64,000 bases of DNA from Cadophora sp. MPI-SDFR-AT-0126. Lineage: Eukaryota; Ascomycota; Leotiomycetes; Helotiales; Ploettnerulaceae. Below the pieces are notes generated by a model, which was given only the letters and a program-made list of their open reading frames with translations, did no database searches and had not been told where the DNA came from. Position 1 is the first letter of the stretch. Each line of letters begins with the position of its first letter. The stretch covers positions 2,418,001 through 2,482,000 of the forward strand of contig JAGMVK010000004.1 in assembly GCA_020747065.1 (NCBI GenBank), in the 5' to 3' direction. The position numbers and the translations under genes are program-made. Shown piece by piece: positions 46,900 to 59,784 of this stretch.

Positions 46900-47304
46900 G
46901 ACGGAAATTGGACTGAATGCAATGGGATCGTAGTTGTGTTGTGGTAATTCTAAGCATCTATCAGCACCAGAGCTTTTAGGCGAGAAAACTCTGTTAACAC
47001 AAAAACATCATGATAATAAGAAGATCGGAGCTCCATTCCTTTTATCATTCACTTGCATTCTATTCATACGTATCTCATCTTATTCTAGATCAAGACTGTC
47101 GTCTAATTTTCAGCGCCACCAGGAAGAGAGCAAGACACAGAAAGAGATACAAGTTGAGAAATCGAGCAGAAACCCAGCAGTGTAGAACGCCAAGACCTCT
47201 TTCAATATCGCCAAATACGCAATTGGCCGAATAGCTCTGAACCATTTCCCCTTCCCCGGAGATCTTTCATTTCGAAATATCAGACAGTCAACTCAGCAAT
47301 CCCC
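46900..47304. other. Convergent 3' region between the LtrA-type gene and AMP deaminase
   Basis: 405 nt, no feature recognised. Confidence 0.5.
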
Positions 47305-50300
47305 TCAATACTGCTCATCCCGTCCCCCCGCCTCCTCCATGTCCCCATCACTCTCCTGCTCCTGATCATCATCTTCATCATCCTCCCTCTCCTCCTCCAC
47401 TGCCCCATCCAGCTTCATCACCCCCTTCTCCCCCTTCCTTGACGTGCCCACACTATGCACATCGTCCGTCTCACTCATACTACTCTTGCGCACCACGCTA
47501 TCCCTTCTCTGCGTCCGACTCACCACCCCAGGGAAGATTCGCGGCTCGCTACCAGAGAGGTGTAAATCGCTGAAGGCTTCGACCGGCCAGGAGGCTTCGC
47601 GCGTGAGGGATGATATGTGTGGAGATGTGAGGTTGGAATTTGGGCGTGTGTTGGTAGCCTGCTGGAGAGGGCTACCGCTGGCTTGGGCTTGGTTTTGGTG
47701 GAGGTCGAGTTGGACTTGCGAGTGGGAGGTTGGGATGCGAGCCGATTGGGCCGGGAACTGTTGGTACGATTGAAAAGTCGGGTCTTGTTGCATTGTCGTG
47801 GAGGAGATATTGGTTTTCATTGAAGATGTTGGGGAAGGTGGAGCCTGTTGCAGGATGAAGGGTGTCGACTCTGGCTTGCTTGATACTGCTGTTGTTGGGG
47901 TTGCTAGAGATGTATATCGTGCGATCCTGGGATGCGTTAGCTAGACCATCCATTCGAACTAAATGTACTTACATTGCCAACTCTTGCTGCAAAGTCTCAT
48001 GTCTGAAGCCTTCACGGATGTTTGGCACATTGCTCTTCGCCATTGTATTACCCTTGACACCAGGTAGATGGAAGTTTTCACCCAACCATCTCTGCTTAAC
48101 AGCATATTCGAAACCACTCTGCTTGACGGAGTTCTTCGCCAATTCACACATATCTACAGCACTAAGCTTGTAGATCTGGGCAGCCACAGAATACTCCTCA
48201 ATGAGAGGCTCCTTTGTGAATGCAAACTGAAGCGGATCATCAGTGGACAATGAGACGTTCAGACCTCTCTTGAAGTAACTCAAGAACGGGTTGCGTTCAT
48301 ACGCCAGGAACAATGCATTATTACTGAGCGGTGACATCGCCACTCCTATCTGCTCGAGGTAGAAGATATATTGAAGCAGAGGCACTTTTCGCAGCAGCAA
48401 TCCATGACTGATACTGTGACAACAGAGAACAGCAGCCGCCAAATGATCTGTATCTCCAGCTTCGCCAGCGTGTGGTCTCAAGACAAAAGTATTGAAGCCT
48501 CGCTGCTTTCGCCAGACATTCAAAGAAGCCATATTGGAAAACAAGTAGTAGATCCAGTAACTGTAGGGAGGATTCTGCTTCGAGTCCCAGATCTTTGGGA
48601 CTGGGAACTTCTTGAACAGCCGACGCTCAGGCTTACTCTCGTCATCAACACAATCGAAACCAATGACTCTCTGTAGGAAGATGTGAAGCTTTGGATGACT
48701 TGAAGGATCTTTTGTGACCTCGAACAGAGGCTGGAAGATGTTCACAATGACTTGCTCGAAGTTGGTCATCAAGCCAGTGGACTTGTAGACGTCATATAGA
48801 CGAGGCACTTGAATCAACCACCGGACATTATGAGAGAAGAGCTTGTTATCAATGACCCAAGCTGCGAGCTTGTCCCACTCGTCGATCGTTCGACCGTAAA
48901 TAGAAATACGCCATTCCGCCATCTGGTATTTGCTCGACTCGAGATCAGAAATGACTTCTTTCGTAATCTCAGCTAAGTATCTGCCATTGATAAAATTGTC
49001 GGTCTTAAGGAAGATCGTTCTCAATCTAGACTCGCCAATTGGGTTGTACTTTAAATTGAACTTGTCAAATCGATGGAACGAATCCGTGTGGGCCTGGACG
49101 AGTTAGCGGCGCGAGTTTTGCTCTGAATGATACTACTCACATGCATATCAAGCGTATCGATACTCAAATCATACGCCGTCAATTTGATAGATTGAAAGAC
49201 TTCCTCCAAGGTAAGATGCTTGCCATCTCTAAACATAACAACCTCATCCGGGCACTTCTTCATCTTACTCTTGATAAAGCGCAGAAGATGCTTTTGGTTC
49301 ATGCAAGCTGAATGATGAACGTGAGTATCGACCTTTCGAACATTGTAGAAATCTCTGTGAGGCACCCGCTTGCTGTCTGCCATCTCCTGGTACTCATTGA
49401 GCAGGACATAGAGGTTGAATTTGCCTTCCAAATATTGCAGGCGACGGAATGCGAAACTCTTGCTGGGTCCATCGGATGAGACGTTGAGGATATCTTCCAA
49501 GTCCATGTAGTATTCTCGGATATTGGGAATATTGATAACAGGTGTGTCAAGCTCGAGGGCTTCGGAGTTCTCGTAGACTTGGTAGACACCGTTCTCGTCC
49601 ATGCGGAAGGACATCTCGTCGGATCCTGGAACGGGCAGAACATCTTCCAAGTAGAAATCCTCCCCAATGTCCTGACCAGGCTTGCGCTTCTTGCGGGGTG
49701 TTTTGGGTTGAGAAGCAGTACTGACGTTCCTGGAATGATCTCCTGTTCTGGGTCGGTCCTGAGGTGGAAGAACCATACTATTCGACATGCTGCCGCTTTG
49801 GCTATTCATACCATTGGTAGTGGCATTGTCTCGGTCTCTATCCTCAAACCCAGCTTCATACCAAGCAGGCTCGGGTGGAGGCGGATAGATCTTCCAATTG
49901 GGTTCGTCCCGGGGGTTACTTCCATCCTGTTGCAAGGACAGGCGAATGTACTTGTGCCGGATATCCAAGATTTTTTGGATATTGGTGTAAATGGTGCTCA
50001 GCTCTGAAGTAATGTTATCGTCACTGTTGGCAAAGCCACCAGCTCCACTTCCTACACCCACTCCGGCACCAGCTCCATGCAATCCCTCTGTTTCCAGCAA
50101 TGGCTTCGGCTCATGTGGTAGGTTGGGGTGCACACCATGGTCCCTGGCAGCCAGATCCGCGCGCAGCAGAGAATCCATTCTGTGAAGACCGACAGGACTC
50201 TGCGTAAAAGCCGACGTGTTGGGTTCTTGTATGATGTTTGCCTCTGGGGATTTGCCCATATCCGCGAGTCCACTGGGAGCAGTTGCTCTGTATTTGCCAG

Positions 50301-50975
50301 AACTGTGTTTGTCAGTACCAACCCGATCTTGGACCTGGGATACAAGAAGACTGGCCACAAACCCTTGTGAAACATTGTGCCAACTCTTCATCGAGTTCAC
50401 GCTCCCCGACCTGCGCATGCTCGCCTGTTCAGCCTCGAAGACATTTGAGAAGGATCTCGGCATCAACACCGGACTGCCTTGTGGTGAATGCTGTGAATTG
50501 CCCCAATTGCTTCCTCCAGTCTTCTGAGCCTCCAATTGGCTTCTCTGGTAGAATAATTTGGCATCTGCTTGGCTCAACGTCTTCTCTGCTGCGTAATCGT
50601 AGTATGCCGTCTTGCGTTGTACATCTCGTGGCAGCATTCCCTCGCCCACTTCTGAGGGTGTGCTTGTCTCTGGGGTTCCATCTGCTAATAGTGCAGCGCT
50701 TGGAAGCAATGCACTCTCTTTGTCTTGTTCCTCGTCCCAGGATCTCTCTGATCCTGCCGTCGCAGAATCCTGTTCCATTTTGTGATCTTCGATTTCGTCC
50801 CCTGAGAAGTCGTCGGACTGTATTCGTCTAGCTGGGCCGGACTTGGGAGAGTTCACACCAGAGACTTGGCCTGGAGTGAAGATTCCTATGGAAGGAGTAT
50901 TAGCTCTGCCTTTCTGATGGCTTTGTTCAAAATAGCTATATAACATTCAACAATGCACAGCTTACCGTGAGTCAT
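47305..50975 (-). CDS. AMD1: AMP deaminase
   Basis: Converts AMP to IMP and ammonia, balancing the adenylate pool. Exons 50975-50966, 50885-49141, 49093-47973 and 47926-47305 (1165 aa). The first exon is only ten nucleotides (MTH plus one base). The N-terminal about 450 residues are variable and Ser/Gln-rich. The catalytic domain has zinc ligands in [20 protein letters not shown], the [16 protein letters not shown] segment, [15 protein letters not shown] and the signature [20 protein letters not shown]. After [15 protein letters not shown] a separate exon adds about 200 residues, Gln/Ser/Thr-rich, ending in a strongly acidic stretch ([19 protein letters not shown]), absent from the minimal enzyme. 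Confidence 0.95.
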
Positions 50976-51249
50976 ACGGCAATAATTCGAAGGATAAAAA
51001 AAGGTGCCCGGCGTGACAATGTTATTGTTTTCTCAGCCCCAGCAGCAGTGAAATTCGACGAGGCTGCACATCAGCGGTGGAGACAAGCTCCCCGCCGCTC
51101 TTGCACAGGCGAATTCCTTGCCTTGCAGATGGGGCTCGCCTATTGTTGCTTCCCCTCAACTTCACATGAAAATGCCATTTACAGGTAAACAAGCACTTAC
51201 TCTTCCAATTCCTTATCATTGAATAATCTATATAATCCGGGACAAGCAT

Positions 51250-52760
51250 CTATCCTACTTTCCCGTTGCCGATACTGGCTCTATGTCTCGCTCTGCCAGA
51301 GCTCTTTGATCCTTCCAACCCGTACATGCCTCCGGCGAAGAATACAATAAAAGCCCCTATCAAAGTCCCTGGTGACAGTCTATTTCCAAATAGCCAGATA
51401 CTCAACAGAAGACTAACGAGCTTTCGAACGTTCAACACAATTGTGACAGTGAGCGCCGAAGCTGCCGAGGCGAGTAAATTTACACCTCGGATGCAAGCGT
51501 ATTGAGTGAGGACATTCATGACCAGGTAGGCAAGTTGGCTTGGGATGTGGATAGTATCCAGGCCCTTTTGCAAGTCCACCGGAAGGTTCGTGATCTGATC
51601 ATAGGCCGGTAGTCCTAGTGGTGGCGATGCCGCTAGTTTCAAGAACTGTCTCCTCATTGAAGGCAGGAAGGGCATGAACAGTGGTAGTGCCAGGAGATGA
51701 GAGTAGAACAGATTCTCCTTCCAATGCGGTCCATATTGCTTGTAGGTTTCTTCGGTGTACAAGCCCATGATTGCGGACAGGACTTGAGCAAAGAAAAGTA
51801 TGGCGAGCCCCTTGCTGAATGGGGGGAGGGTTTGTGACTCCACAACTTCTTGCTAGATGATTATCAATATACTTCAACTCCAATGTTCGATCCTGCTTAC
51901 CTTTGACTGTTGGTCAGACCAAGCAGCAATGACCACGCCAACCGTCAGAAGAGTAACCGCAAAGACCTGTATTCTGGAGAATCTCTTGCCCCAAAGATAT
52001 CCCGCGGCAATAGTTGTAATACTTCCTCCGGATCGAAGGATGATATGTATAGGCACAGAAATGTTGTAACTGAACGCATGGTTGTTCAATACGTTGATTG
52101 TGAAGAATAGAAGAATATTGATCAACCAGCGTTTTATTGGTACATGATTCGGCTTCAGGAAGAAGGGAGGTCGGTTTCGGTCGAACTGTGAGAAGTATCC
52201 TGTTGTAGCCACGAAGAGGAATTGTACAAATGTCAAGAGGGTTCCTTTTGTACGGTCAGTAGGATTTCGGAGGGTGGTCCGTGGACAAAAGCATACCGCT
52301 AGCAGGTTCGACTCTGAAGATACAATTAGCATCTGCGGAGTCATAGAACGTATACGTATAACTCACTTGACAATAGCTTCCAACGCAAATACCTAGCACG
52401 GAACATAAGCCTCCCTTCCAACAAGCAACTACAACCTCCGCCGCATCCGGAATTACTCACATTCGAGCAGCAACCCCCAAAAATCAAGCCCAGCATAGCT
52501 CCCACAGCCAGCCATTGCGGAATTGTCTCGATAAAAATGCGCCCAATCAAAGCCATGATCCTCGACGAAGCCGGACGCGGGTCGTCTATGCCATACATTT
52601 CCGCCTTCTCCAGGGACGGGCGCGCGTCAATGATTTTGGGAGTTATGATGTCGCCATCGGCAGGCGTGTTGGAAGCTTGGAGGTCTCGTAGAGTCGAACG
52701 TCGACGAGGAGTGCTCATGGGCTGCGTACTACTGGAATCAGCCCTCCTTCTTCTCGCCAT
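51250..52760 (-). CDS. UAA-family nucleotide-sugar transporter (Yea4/UDP-GlcNAc type)
   Basis: Carries a UDP-sugar, probably UDP-N-acetylglucosamine, across the ER or Golgi membrane. Exons 52760-52461, 52392-52367, 52313-52297, 52244-51901 and 51852-51250 (429 aa). Exon 3 is a 17-nt micro-exon. Ten hydrophobic segments are expected; family signatures are LEAIVKVEPASGTLLTFVQF (assembled from four exons), VLNNHAFSYNISVPIHIILR and CIRGVNLLASAASALTVTI, plus the NVRKLVSLLLSIWLFGN block. About 90 basic, Ser-rich residues precede the first membrane helix. The ATG at 52760 is the only good start. Substrate is inferred by family. Confidence 0.85.
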
Positions 52761-55174
52761 CTGGTCCGTCTGTTCCTCTGTCTCTCTGTCTGACTGTCGA
52801 TCCTGCCTGGTCTGCTTCGATAGAGCAGCGCGGGTTTCATCTAACGATGGCAGAAGGCCGAAGACAGAGAGAATTTTGCTTGTGGAAGAGGTCGCGCGAT
52901 TCTGACACGTAGTAGTTGATCCCAGGGCCCATGCTTACATACATAGAACAGACGGTAAGGCATGTGGATGTGAATGTGGATTGGCCTACTTACAATACTC
53001 TATTTCAGATGAGATGACGCTAATAAACCTCGAACCAGGGCCAGAAGAGGAGAGGAGGAGAGAGATCGGAGGGGGTGCAAGGAAGAGGCAAGTGCCGAGC
53101 ACAAAGACAGAACTGACGCTGTGATGCCCTGGTGGGCTGGTATGCTGGGGCTGGAGATGCCGTCGATGCGTATTGATGTTTGTGGGCACGCAAGGTAGGG
53201 GTGGAGGTAAAGTGCAATGCTAGGCAGGGCAGGGTAGGAGGCAAGTCAGGCTAAGGCACATGGGAAAAATGATCAACAAGCTTGCCTCGTCTCCGTTGAG
53301 CACGCTTGGCTTACAGCGAATGAGGGGGAGGTTAAAGGATGTGCTTTACTTCGTAAGTAGCTAAAGCCTCTTCGCCCTGGTGTGGTCGGTCCGTCGTACT
53401 CGACGGTTAGGCCCGAAAATGGGAGTGCCGGTAATGAATGACACACATCAGTGCAATGCAGTCCCGGGTGGCTTGGAAACAAGAAAGGGGCTTGATTGTA
53501 AGTACGAGTAAGGTGCTTCCCTCCACCTTCCTTAAATTACTTAGTTATAGAAATACATAAGCACAAGTAAATTCTCCGAAAGAATACGTACGGTATTATT
53601 AGTATCGATAGGGGAATATCCAGATTTAACTGGTCATGTAAAGTACATCCTACTCTACACAACAAACAGCCAGCCCTGCCAAGCATAAAGTCCTGCAATG
53701 TGTCGAAATATGCTTAGTCTTTTCAGGCTTCTTCCTTTCTGCAAGTTCTAACTTCTGACGGCTTCCGGCACTGGGGAGCGTGCCCCCGTGCCATGCCATG
53801 CGCTGCGATGATGCATCCTGCCTGCCTGCAGGAGAGGGGGACTGAACTGTATTAGCCTAATCAAGCTGCTGATTTGGTGTGGCAGCTATCACGATCTCTT
53901 GACATTTCTTGCATGTAAGGCGGGGTTACTTTCCGAATCAGGAAGGACTTGAATGAGCATGAGGAAGTGAAGATCATATATATATGTGTGTGTCGGTTAA
54001 GCTCAAGATTTTTGTTTTTGATTAGTTAGATCTGGGAAATAAGAAAGCTACCTGGAGTGACAAGCAAACCCAATTACACTGACCTCACTAATTCGCGTTA
54101 CTCAGAGCTGTGACCTGTCAAGCTCTCCGTCAGTCAAGCCATGAGAGCTGTCCAAGTGCGGGGTTTGTACCTCCGTACTACACATCAAGTTACCGCAAAT
54201 GAAGCACGAGACAGGAGGCAGGAGATACATCACTGCAACCCATCACTCTGCTCTTCATTGCTTCTATCTCGTTATATGCCACAAGACAGCAATAGTAAAT
54301 CACATCGATATCTACCATTTACACAGGGTTTTCTTTTTGCTGCAATTGGAGGATATTCATACCCGCATTGAAGTGGGTCGGTTAAGTAAGAGGTGGGTAA
54401 TCTCATAATAATACGAACTATCCAACCTTCAAAATTATGTAAAAAAGACCGAAATAGTCAGACATTAAAAGAGTGGCTCCGTTGAGAAAGGAATTCATAT
54501 TGATGGCGTATTCAGAAGATCCACGACCCGATAAGTGAGTGTGATTGGCAGGTGTGCGGCTATAGTAGTCCTGCCTTGCTCTCGTTTCAGATCCTGTGTC
54601 CGATTCAAGCTCTGGACGGTATAGTCGAATGCTCTCAACGCACAACATTGCGAATCCTCCTACTGGGTCTAGCACTCAACTAGGTGAGTCAGGGGGAACT
54701 CAATCAAGGATATCCTGTTTGAAAACTGACCGCTTCGTTGGCCGCCGCCTACCTATAAGTCTCGCACAGCTACACTTGTCACACAAAGCCAATCTCTATT
54801 TGAAATCTCTTTGCATTATTCATCTGCGAGGTGACTAGCTTACTTGACTGCTGAAAACGTGCCCGATCTCGTGGGTACGTCCGCAAATTCAAATCCAGTC
54901 CTTAGAAAGACTCCATGGACCAGCGAGAATGCAATCATGAACCCCCTGGACGGCAAGTCAAAACCGCACTACTACCCCAAGTCATTCATCATAGCCATTC
55001 CTCCATATAATCTGTGGTATCTTCTTTACCACTCATGCTAATACGCTCGCTTCTCATGACCCTCTGTAGACGTCTTGAGAATGAACTGGATTGGGAATTC
55101 TGGTGTGGAACGCTGCTAGCCGTGTACAAACGCCGATAGAATGACCAAGAGACCTCTTCCATGCAGGGACAAGT
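52761..55174. other. Long intergenic region between the UAA transporter and PP2A B subunit genes
   Basis: About 2.4 kb, the longest gene-free stretch here. All open frames are under about 90 codons and none has a domain. It includes a (TA)n(TG)n tract near 53975-53993. It could contain transcription units for non-coding RNA or a long 5' leader of the transporter gene, but I see no direct support. Confidence 0.5.
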
Positions 55175-57039
55175 CTACAATGCCGAGAAGACGAAAAGCT
55201 AGAATAATGTTAGTGGTGGTTCAAATATTGTTCTTCAAGCACTTACGTTGTTGGTCGCTGCAATGGCAATACTATCTTCGAATGGATGCCAACTCATATG
55301 CAAGATCTTCTTGTTGAAATCAATCTGATCAGCATCGGTCTCTTTTCGCATTCTACCACCTTGGCCAGTTGCTCCAGCCGCGGGACTACCAGCTCTCGAT
55401 CCACCCTTCTTCCCTCCGTTTGTGGCAGTTGGGCTAGTTGAATTGATTGGTGTCGGTACGCCAACCTTCTTCGCCTTGAAGGCCGATTTGTCTGCTTGAA
55501 GTACCACCTCAACCTCTTTATCTGGATCCGAGGGATAGATCATGAAGTTGTTGTTGTAACTTCCGGTCATGACATTCTTCGCATCTCCAGAGAAGACGAC
55601 CTCGAACTTGTCGAAAATACTGTCATTCTCGTAGGTATCACAAAGTCTGGGTCGGAGGTGCTCGTGGATCGGGATTGTCTTCACCGGCTGCCTCTCCATG
55701 TTTACATCCCAGATCTTGACAGTGAGGTAATCACGTGAAAGAATATATCGACCATCGTGTGAGAATCGAACATCAGAGATCGAGGAAATGATTTCGGAGA
55801 AAAAGGAGCGAGCTGAGGGATCCTCTTCCTGTTCGAATTCTGAAGTAACATTAGCATAAAGCGTGCAATTCGACGACTGAAATGCCACTTACGCTTTGCG
55901 TGTTGATCACACAGAGCACTCTCTCTCATATCCGCAAGCTTGATGGTTCCTTTGGAGCTTGCATACATGAACCAATTACAGCTCTGTGGGTGGAATTCAG
56001 CAGCTGTGATCACCTCCGTAAGCTCTTCCATGTTAGCAGGCTTGATATCAACGATGTTGAAGCTCTGGTCTTGAATGTTCAAGTTCCACAAGTTTATCCG
56101 CAAATCATCACTGCTAATGAATGTTTCCCCATCACTGTTCACCGAGATGCTATTGATGTGATATGCATGTGCATTGGCGTATGTTCGTCGCGGCACTGCT
56201 GCTACCACAGTATCATGATGTGTGAGGCGGGGTAACTTTAGATCGTGAGAGCTTGTGTAGTGAACATTGGAGCGGCGTCTAACAGCACCCCCACCACCAG
56301 CAGAATTTCCGGCAGTAAGTTCCTGCGACAAGTTGTTCTCTGCTACGACCTTCAATGACTTCTCAAACACCTTCCATAACTTGATTGTCTTGTCATTAGT
56401 GGAGAGGAGGTAGTGGGATGCATTTTGTCTTTTGCACCACTTGATCTTATTGATTTTCTCTTCAATTTCGAGGGATTTGAGGTAGTCGAATTCGGGTTCG
56501 TGGGATTGAAACTCGGTGTGGAACTTGTATTCGCAGGTTTTTTTCTGTTGGCCAGAAAGTCAGCCTCGTGAACCGAGTATGCTCGCACCTCTGACTTCAC
56601 AAGAGGAGCAAATTTGTACATACGGTCTCGTTCCTCTCAAACAGTACAACTCGCCCGCCTTTATCTCCTGTGGCAAGGTAATTGCCCGTGTGGTCGAATT
56701 CGACCGTTGATATGATATCCGCTGGAAAGATGCATTAGCACAACAATCTGACTACATAGTAGGAAACATTAATGGCAGCATCAGAGCAAAGATGCTCCAG
56801 CAGGTGTAGCACGAACCTTCTGTAATATCCTCTACATCTCCCTTATCACCAAAGCACCTAGATCATAAGTTAGTTGTGAGCTCTTTGTTACGCGCGTTTT
56901 GGGCAAGCGCGTAGATAGCCCGAAGATCCAGGATATCAAAGGAAAAGCAATGCAGCAAGATGTAGGCCTCGCCGGAGATGTATGGGAATACTGACTGGGT
57001 GAACTTCCAAGTTGGAGAGTTCGGTTCTCCGTCTACCAT
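55175..57039 (-). CDS. CDC55: PP2A regulatory subunit B (B55/PR55), Cdc55 orthologue
   Basis: WD40 beta-propeller that gives protein phosphatase 2A its substrate specificity in mitotic exit and morphogenesis. Exons 57039-56996, 56857-56817, 56721-56624, 56544-55893, 55839-55247 and 55198-55175 (483 aa). Starts [20 protein letters not shown], the usual fungal B55 start, and ends NNLFVFSAL on an eight-codon last exon. WD blocks include [42 protein letters not shown] and [21 protein letters not shown] Gly/Ser/Lys-rich loop ([19 protein letters not shown]) is inserted near the last blade, as in other filamentous fungi. Every intron is GT-AG. Confidence 0.96.
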
Positions 57040-58303
57040 CTTTGATCAAACCGTTAAGACGAGAATAATGCCCGCCAGCAGATGTGTATATTATAAAGTC
57101 CTAGTTGGGGAGGGAGACTGTAGATATGCTCGACCGCGTCGAGGTGTTGTGGAGCTTGGAGGGAGTTGATGAACGAGAGGCTGAAGGTGAGGAACAGGCA
57201 AGGGTAGCGCTTCCGGGAACAGATTTTAGAAGGAAGCAACGGTGTGCGCGTAAGTTGCTGGGAAGACGATGTTCAGGATGGTCGGCAGCTTGAGGATAGT
57301 TGCGGAAATGAGGTATTGTTGGATATGTAGGGTTCGGGGAAGACGTGAGGTTGTATTGGTGATCAGGTCCAGGTCGCTCGCTCGCTCGAAGTCGTGGGGT
57401 TTGTGGTTCTTGCTTGGCGGGCAGTGACGAGAGCAGCCTTTTCGCCTCGTCTGCTGACAAAGTAGGGAAGGGAAGGTAAGGTAAGGTAAGGCTCGTCAAC
57501 AAGGAACAACGCCTTTGTCTATTGCAGCCGTAACCCAACCTGCCCTTGACTCGACGTGAGAATTTAGTCAACCAAAAACCTTTCTTGGGCATGTATTGCT
57601 ATCGCCAGATATCAGCGAAAGATGTGTCCCATCTCACCAACGTTTTGGCGGATCTATTGAGTCTTGGCACGCGCCACCGCAGATACATTGGGAACAGTTC
57701 TACCCCTCAATATAAGACGCGACTTTGTGGCAAGTACATGAAAATGCTGCTGTTCGTAGGAATACATTTCTCATGTACAGCCTCATTTCTGTAGGGCAAT
57801 ATTTTCATCATCGTCTGCATTCAACTATGTTGATTACTTATTCTTGCCAGAAGTTGAGTTGCCGCTCGCCATCTTCTGAGGAGTTCCCCATCGATGGCCG
57901 TGAAAGCTCATAGGCGCTGCTCTGTGACATGCAAATGGGACAATGATTATGATATGAAAGCCTCGACCACTCTACCCAGCCGACAGTCTTGTCCGACTTG
58001 ATTGTATGCTGTATTTGGTTCTCTTGGGTCTCTGATGTGCTGGTAAAGTTACACAATGTATCTACAAAGACTCAAGCGATAGCATTTTATAGACCCTACA
58101 GGCCTCTGATAAAGTCTTCCGTCGGTCAATGTCGCCTTGTTTTGTTTCTATTCGCCTCACTCTAACCTATCCATCACGTGGAGATAAATACCACAGGTTC
58201 GGAGTCCGTCTCCGTCATCACCCATATCTCCATTGGTCGAACTTTTCTTAGTACAAACCCAAACCAATGCTATATCGGTACCACTTCTGCAAGTATCAAT
58301 AAA
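57040..58303. other. Divergent promoter region between PP2A B subunit and an unrecognised gene
   Basis: About 1.26 kb. A minus-strand open frame of 163 codons (57101-57592) overlies the PP2A leader; composition is Pro/Ser-rich without a domain, and I do not call it a gene. GGTAA is repeated about four times around 57473-57490. Confidence 0.5.
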
Positions 58304-59263
58304 ATGTCATCCTCAAAAGGCAAGGGTCGTGCAGAACATTCACAAGACGAACCGAATGTAGATTCTTCAACCCAGGACTCCTCTTCTCCATCCCTCCTCT
58401 CCCGCGTAGCAGCCTCGGCTACTGGTCTCACGCGGAATGCCTTCATAACACCAAACGCAAATGAATTCAACCAGCAAGCAGCATCAGCTCTTTCAAATTC
58501 CAACAAACCTCAAACTATCCCGAATGCAGGAGCTTCCAGCAATACCTGGGCAGAAAGCTCCCGAGCCTCTCAAGCTCTACCGAAAACGCAAGCAAGCTCA
58601 TCGGGTGTGAGGACTGGACACAGCGAACAGCATGCTCAACTGTCAGAAAATGAGTTTTCGAACTTCCTCGATGGAATAGATTCATTTGTCCCTTCAGAAA
58701 GTTTTGGGAATATCCCAGTGTCAGAAACAAGTAAAGGCTTCGACGGAGCATGGGAGCTATCACGAAACGCTCAACAGCCCACACACAATCCAGCAAGTTG
58801 GACAGTAACGGAGCAAGAAAGGCACGATGGATCCGAAGTCCTCGCAATCCTCTCAGATCCCTCGGCTTTGGACTCACAAACCGAAGAACCGCCTCCTCTA
58901 TTTGAAGATGACGAGAACTACGACTGGGGTCTCACACCTGCTCAAATCACCAAACTCAGAGAACTGACGAAAGACATCCTCCCAGCTCCTCCCCAGCATG
59001 CAAACTCTTCCATCCACAACCCACTCAACCTCCTTCCGGATTTTCAGGGCCAGGAAGGTGCAAGAGAGCAGTTTGTCGAGGAATGGGAAGGTGTTCTGAA
59101 TCGGTACGCGGATGAGGTCTGGGGAGGTCTGGCACCGCTTGTGAGAGAGGCGAGGAAGGAGGTTGAGGACGCCAAATCAGATCCAGTGGGGGACGAGAGG
59201 AGGAGGGAAATGAAAGCTGTCAGGAGGTTAGGAGCTATACTGGGGCACCTAGGGCAACGCTGA
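58304..59263 (+). CDS. Unrecognised protein, Ser/Gln-rich with a charged C-terminal helical region
   Basis: I do not recognise this gene. A single intronless frame of 319 codons from MSSSKGKGRAEHS to a stop at 59261-59263. The N-terminal half is rich in Ser, Ala, Gln and Asn and probably disordered; the middle has ENEFSNFLDGIDSFVPS. The C-terminal about 110 residues look folded and helical: YDWGLTPAQITKLRELTKDI, then EQFVEEWEGVLNRYADEVWG and a Lys/Arg/Glu-rich end. No signal peptide or membrane helix. Codon use and length make it a likely real gene. The frame is open upstream to 58178, but the ATG at 58304 is the first good start. Confidence 0.7.
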   Translation: MSSSKGKGRAEHSQDEPNVDSSTQDSSSPSLLSRVAASATGLTRNAFITPNANEFNQQAASALSNSNKPQTIPNAGASSNTWAESSRASQALPKTQASSSGVRTGHSEQHAQLSENEFSNFLDGIDSFVPSESFGNIPVSETSKGFDGAWELSRNAQQPTHNPASWTVTEQERHDGSEVLAILSDPSALDSQTEEPPPLFEDDENYDWGLTPAQITKLRELTKDILPAPPQHANSSIHNPLNLLPDFQGQEGAREQFVEEWEGVLNRYADEVWGGLAPLVREARKEVEDAKSDPVGDERRREMKAVRRLGAILGHLGQR

Positions 59264-59784
59264 GCAGAACTGGCTTGTTGAGTTGAATGAATGAGGCACA
59301 CTAGCCAAAAGTCTCCAGGTAATAGTTTCCCAAAAGGTGCATGAGGAAACCTAGGTCCTCTTCAAATTCGGGAGCAGATCGAGAGCAAGATCCATCTCTG
59401 TCCACCCCAGACTTCATGTCTCTCTTATTATTATTTTTTGAATTTGCGTCCCAAACAAGCTGCGAAACCAGATATCCTTTACATCAAACGGCCTGGACAA
59501 GAGATGCTCAACAGGCTATGCAAAGCTGGGACGGTTCAGTAGAACGCAGGGGTCTCGTGTATGGTCCGAGCCTTGCAATCCACAGCTTAGGTTTCAATCT
59601 CATCCCCAGTGCCACATATCTTTTGCGACCCAGCTCAGCCTAACAGCATTAAAATGTATTTTCTATGAACGAATGTGCCTATGTTTATCTAAGTCCCAAG
59701 CGAAAAAATCCAGTTCTAGCAGACAGACGTGCCGTCGAGGTCGACACACTGTACAACCGACCCAACGAAAAAATGTGCTATAAT
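59264..59784. other. Convergent 3' region
   Basis: 521 nt between the unrecognised gene and the repeat-protein gene. A 100-codon open frame (59341-59643) lacks support. Confidence 0.5.

Noticed and set aside
50238..50831. Plus-strand open frame of 197 codons
   Set aside because: Antisense to the AMP deaminase N-terminal exon, with no domain.
57101..57592. Minus-strand open frame of 163 codons upstream of PP2A B
   Set aside because: Pro/Ser-rich, no domain, lies in the leader region of a well-defined gene.
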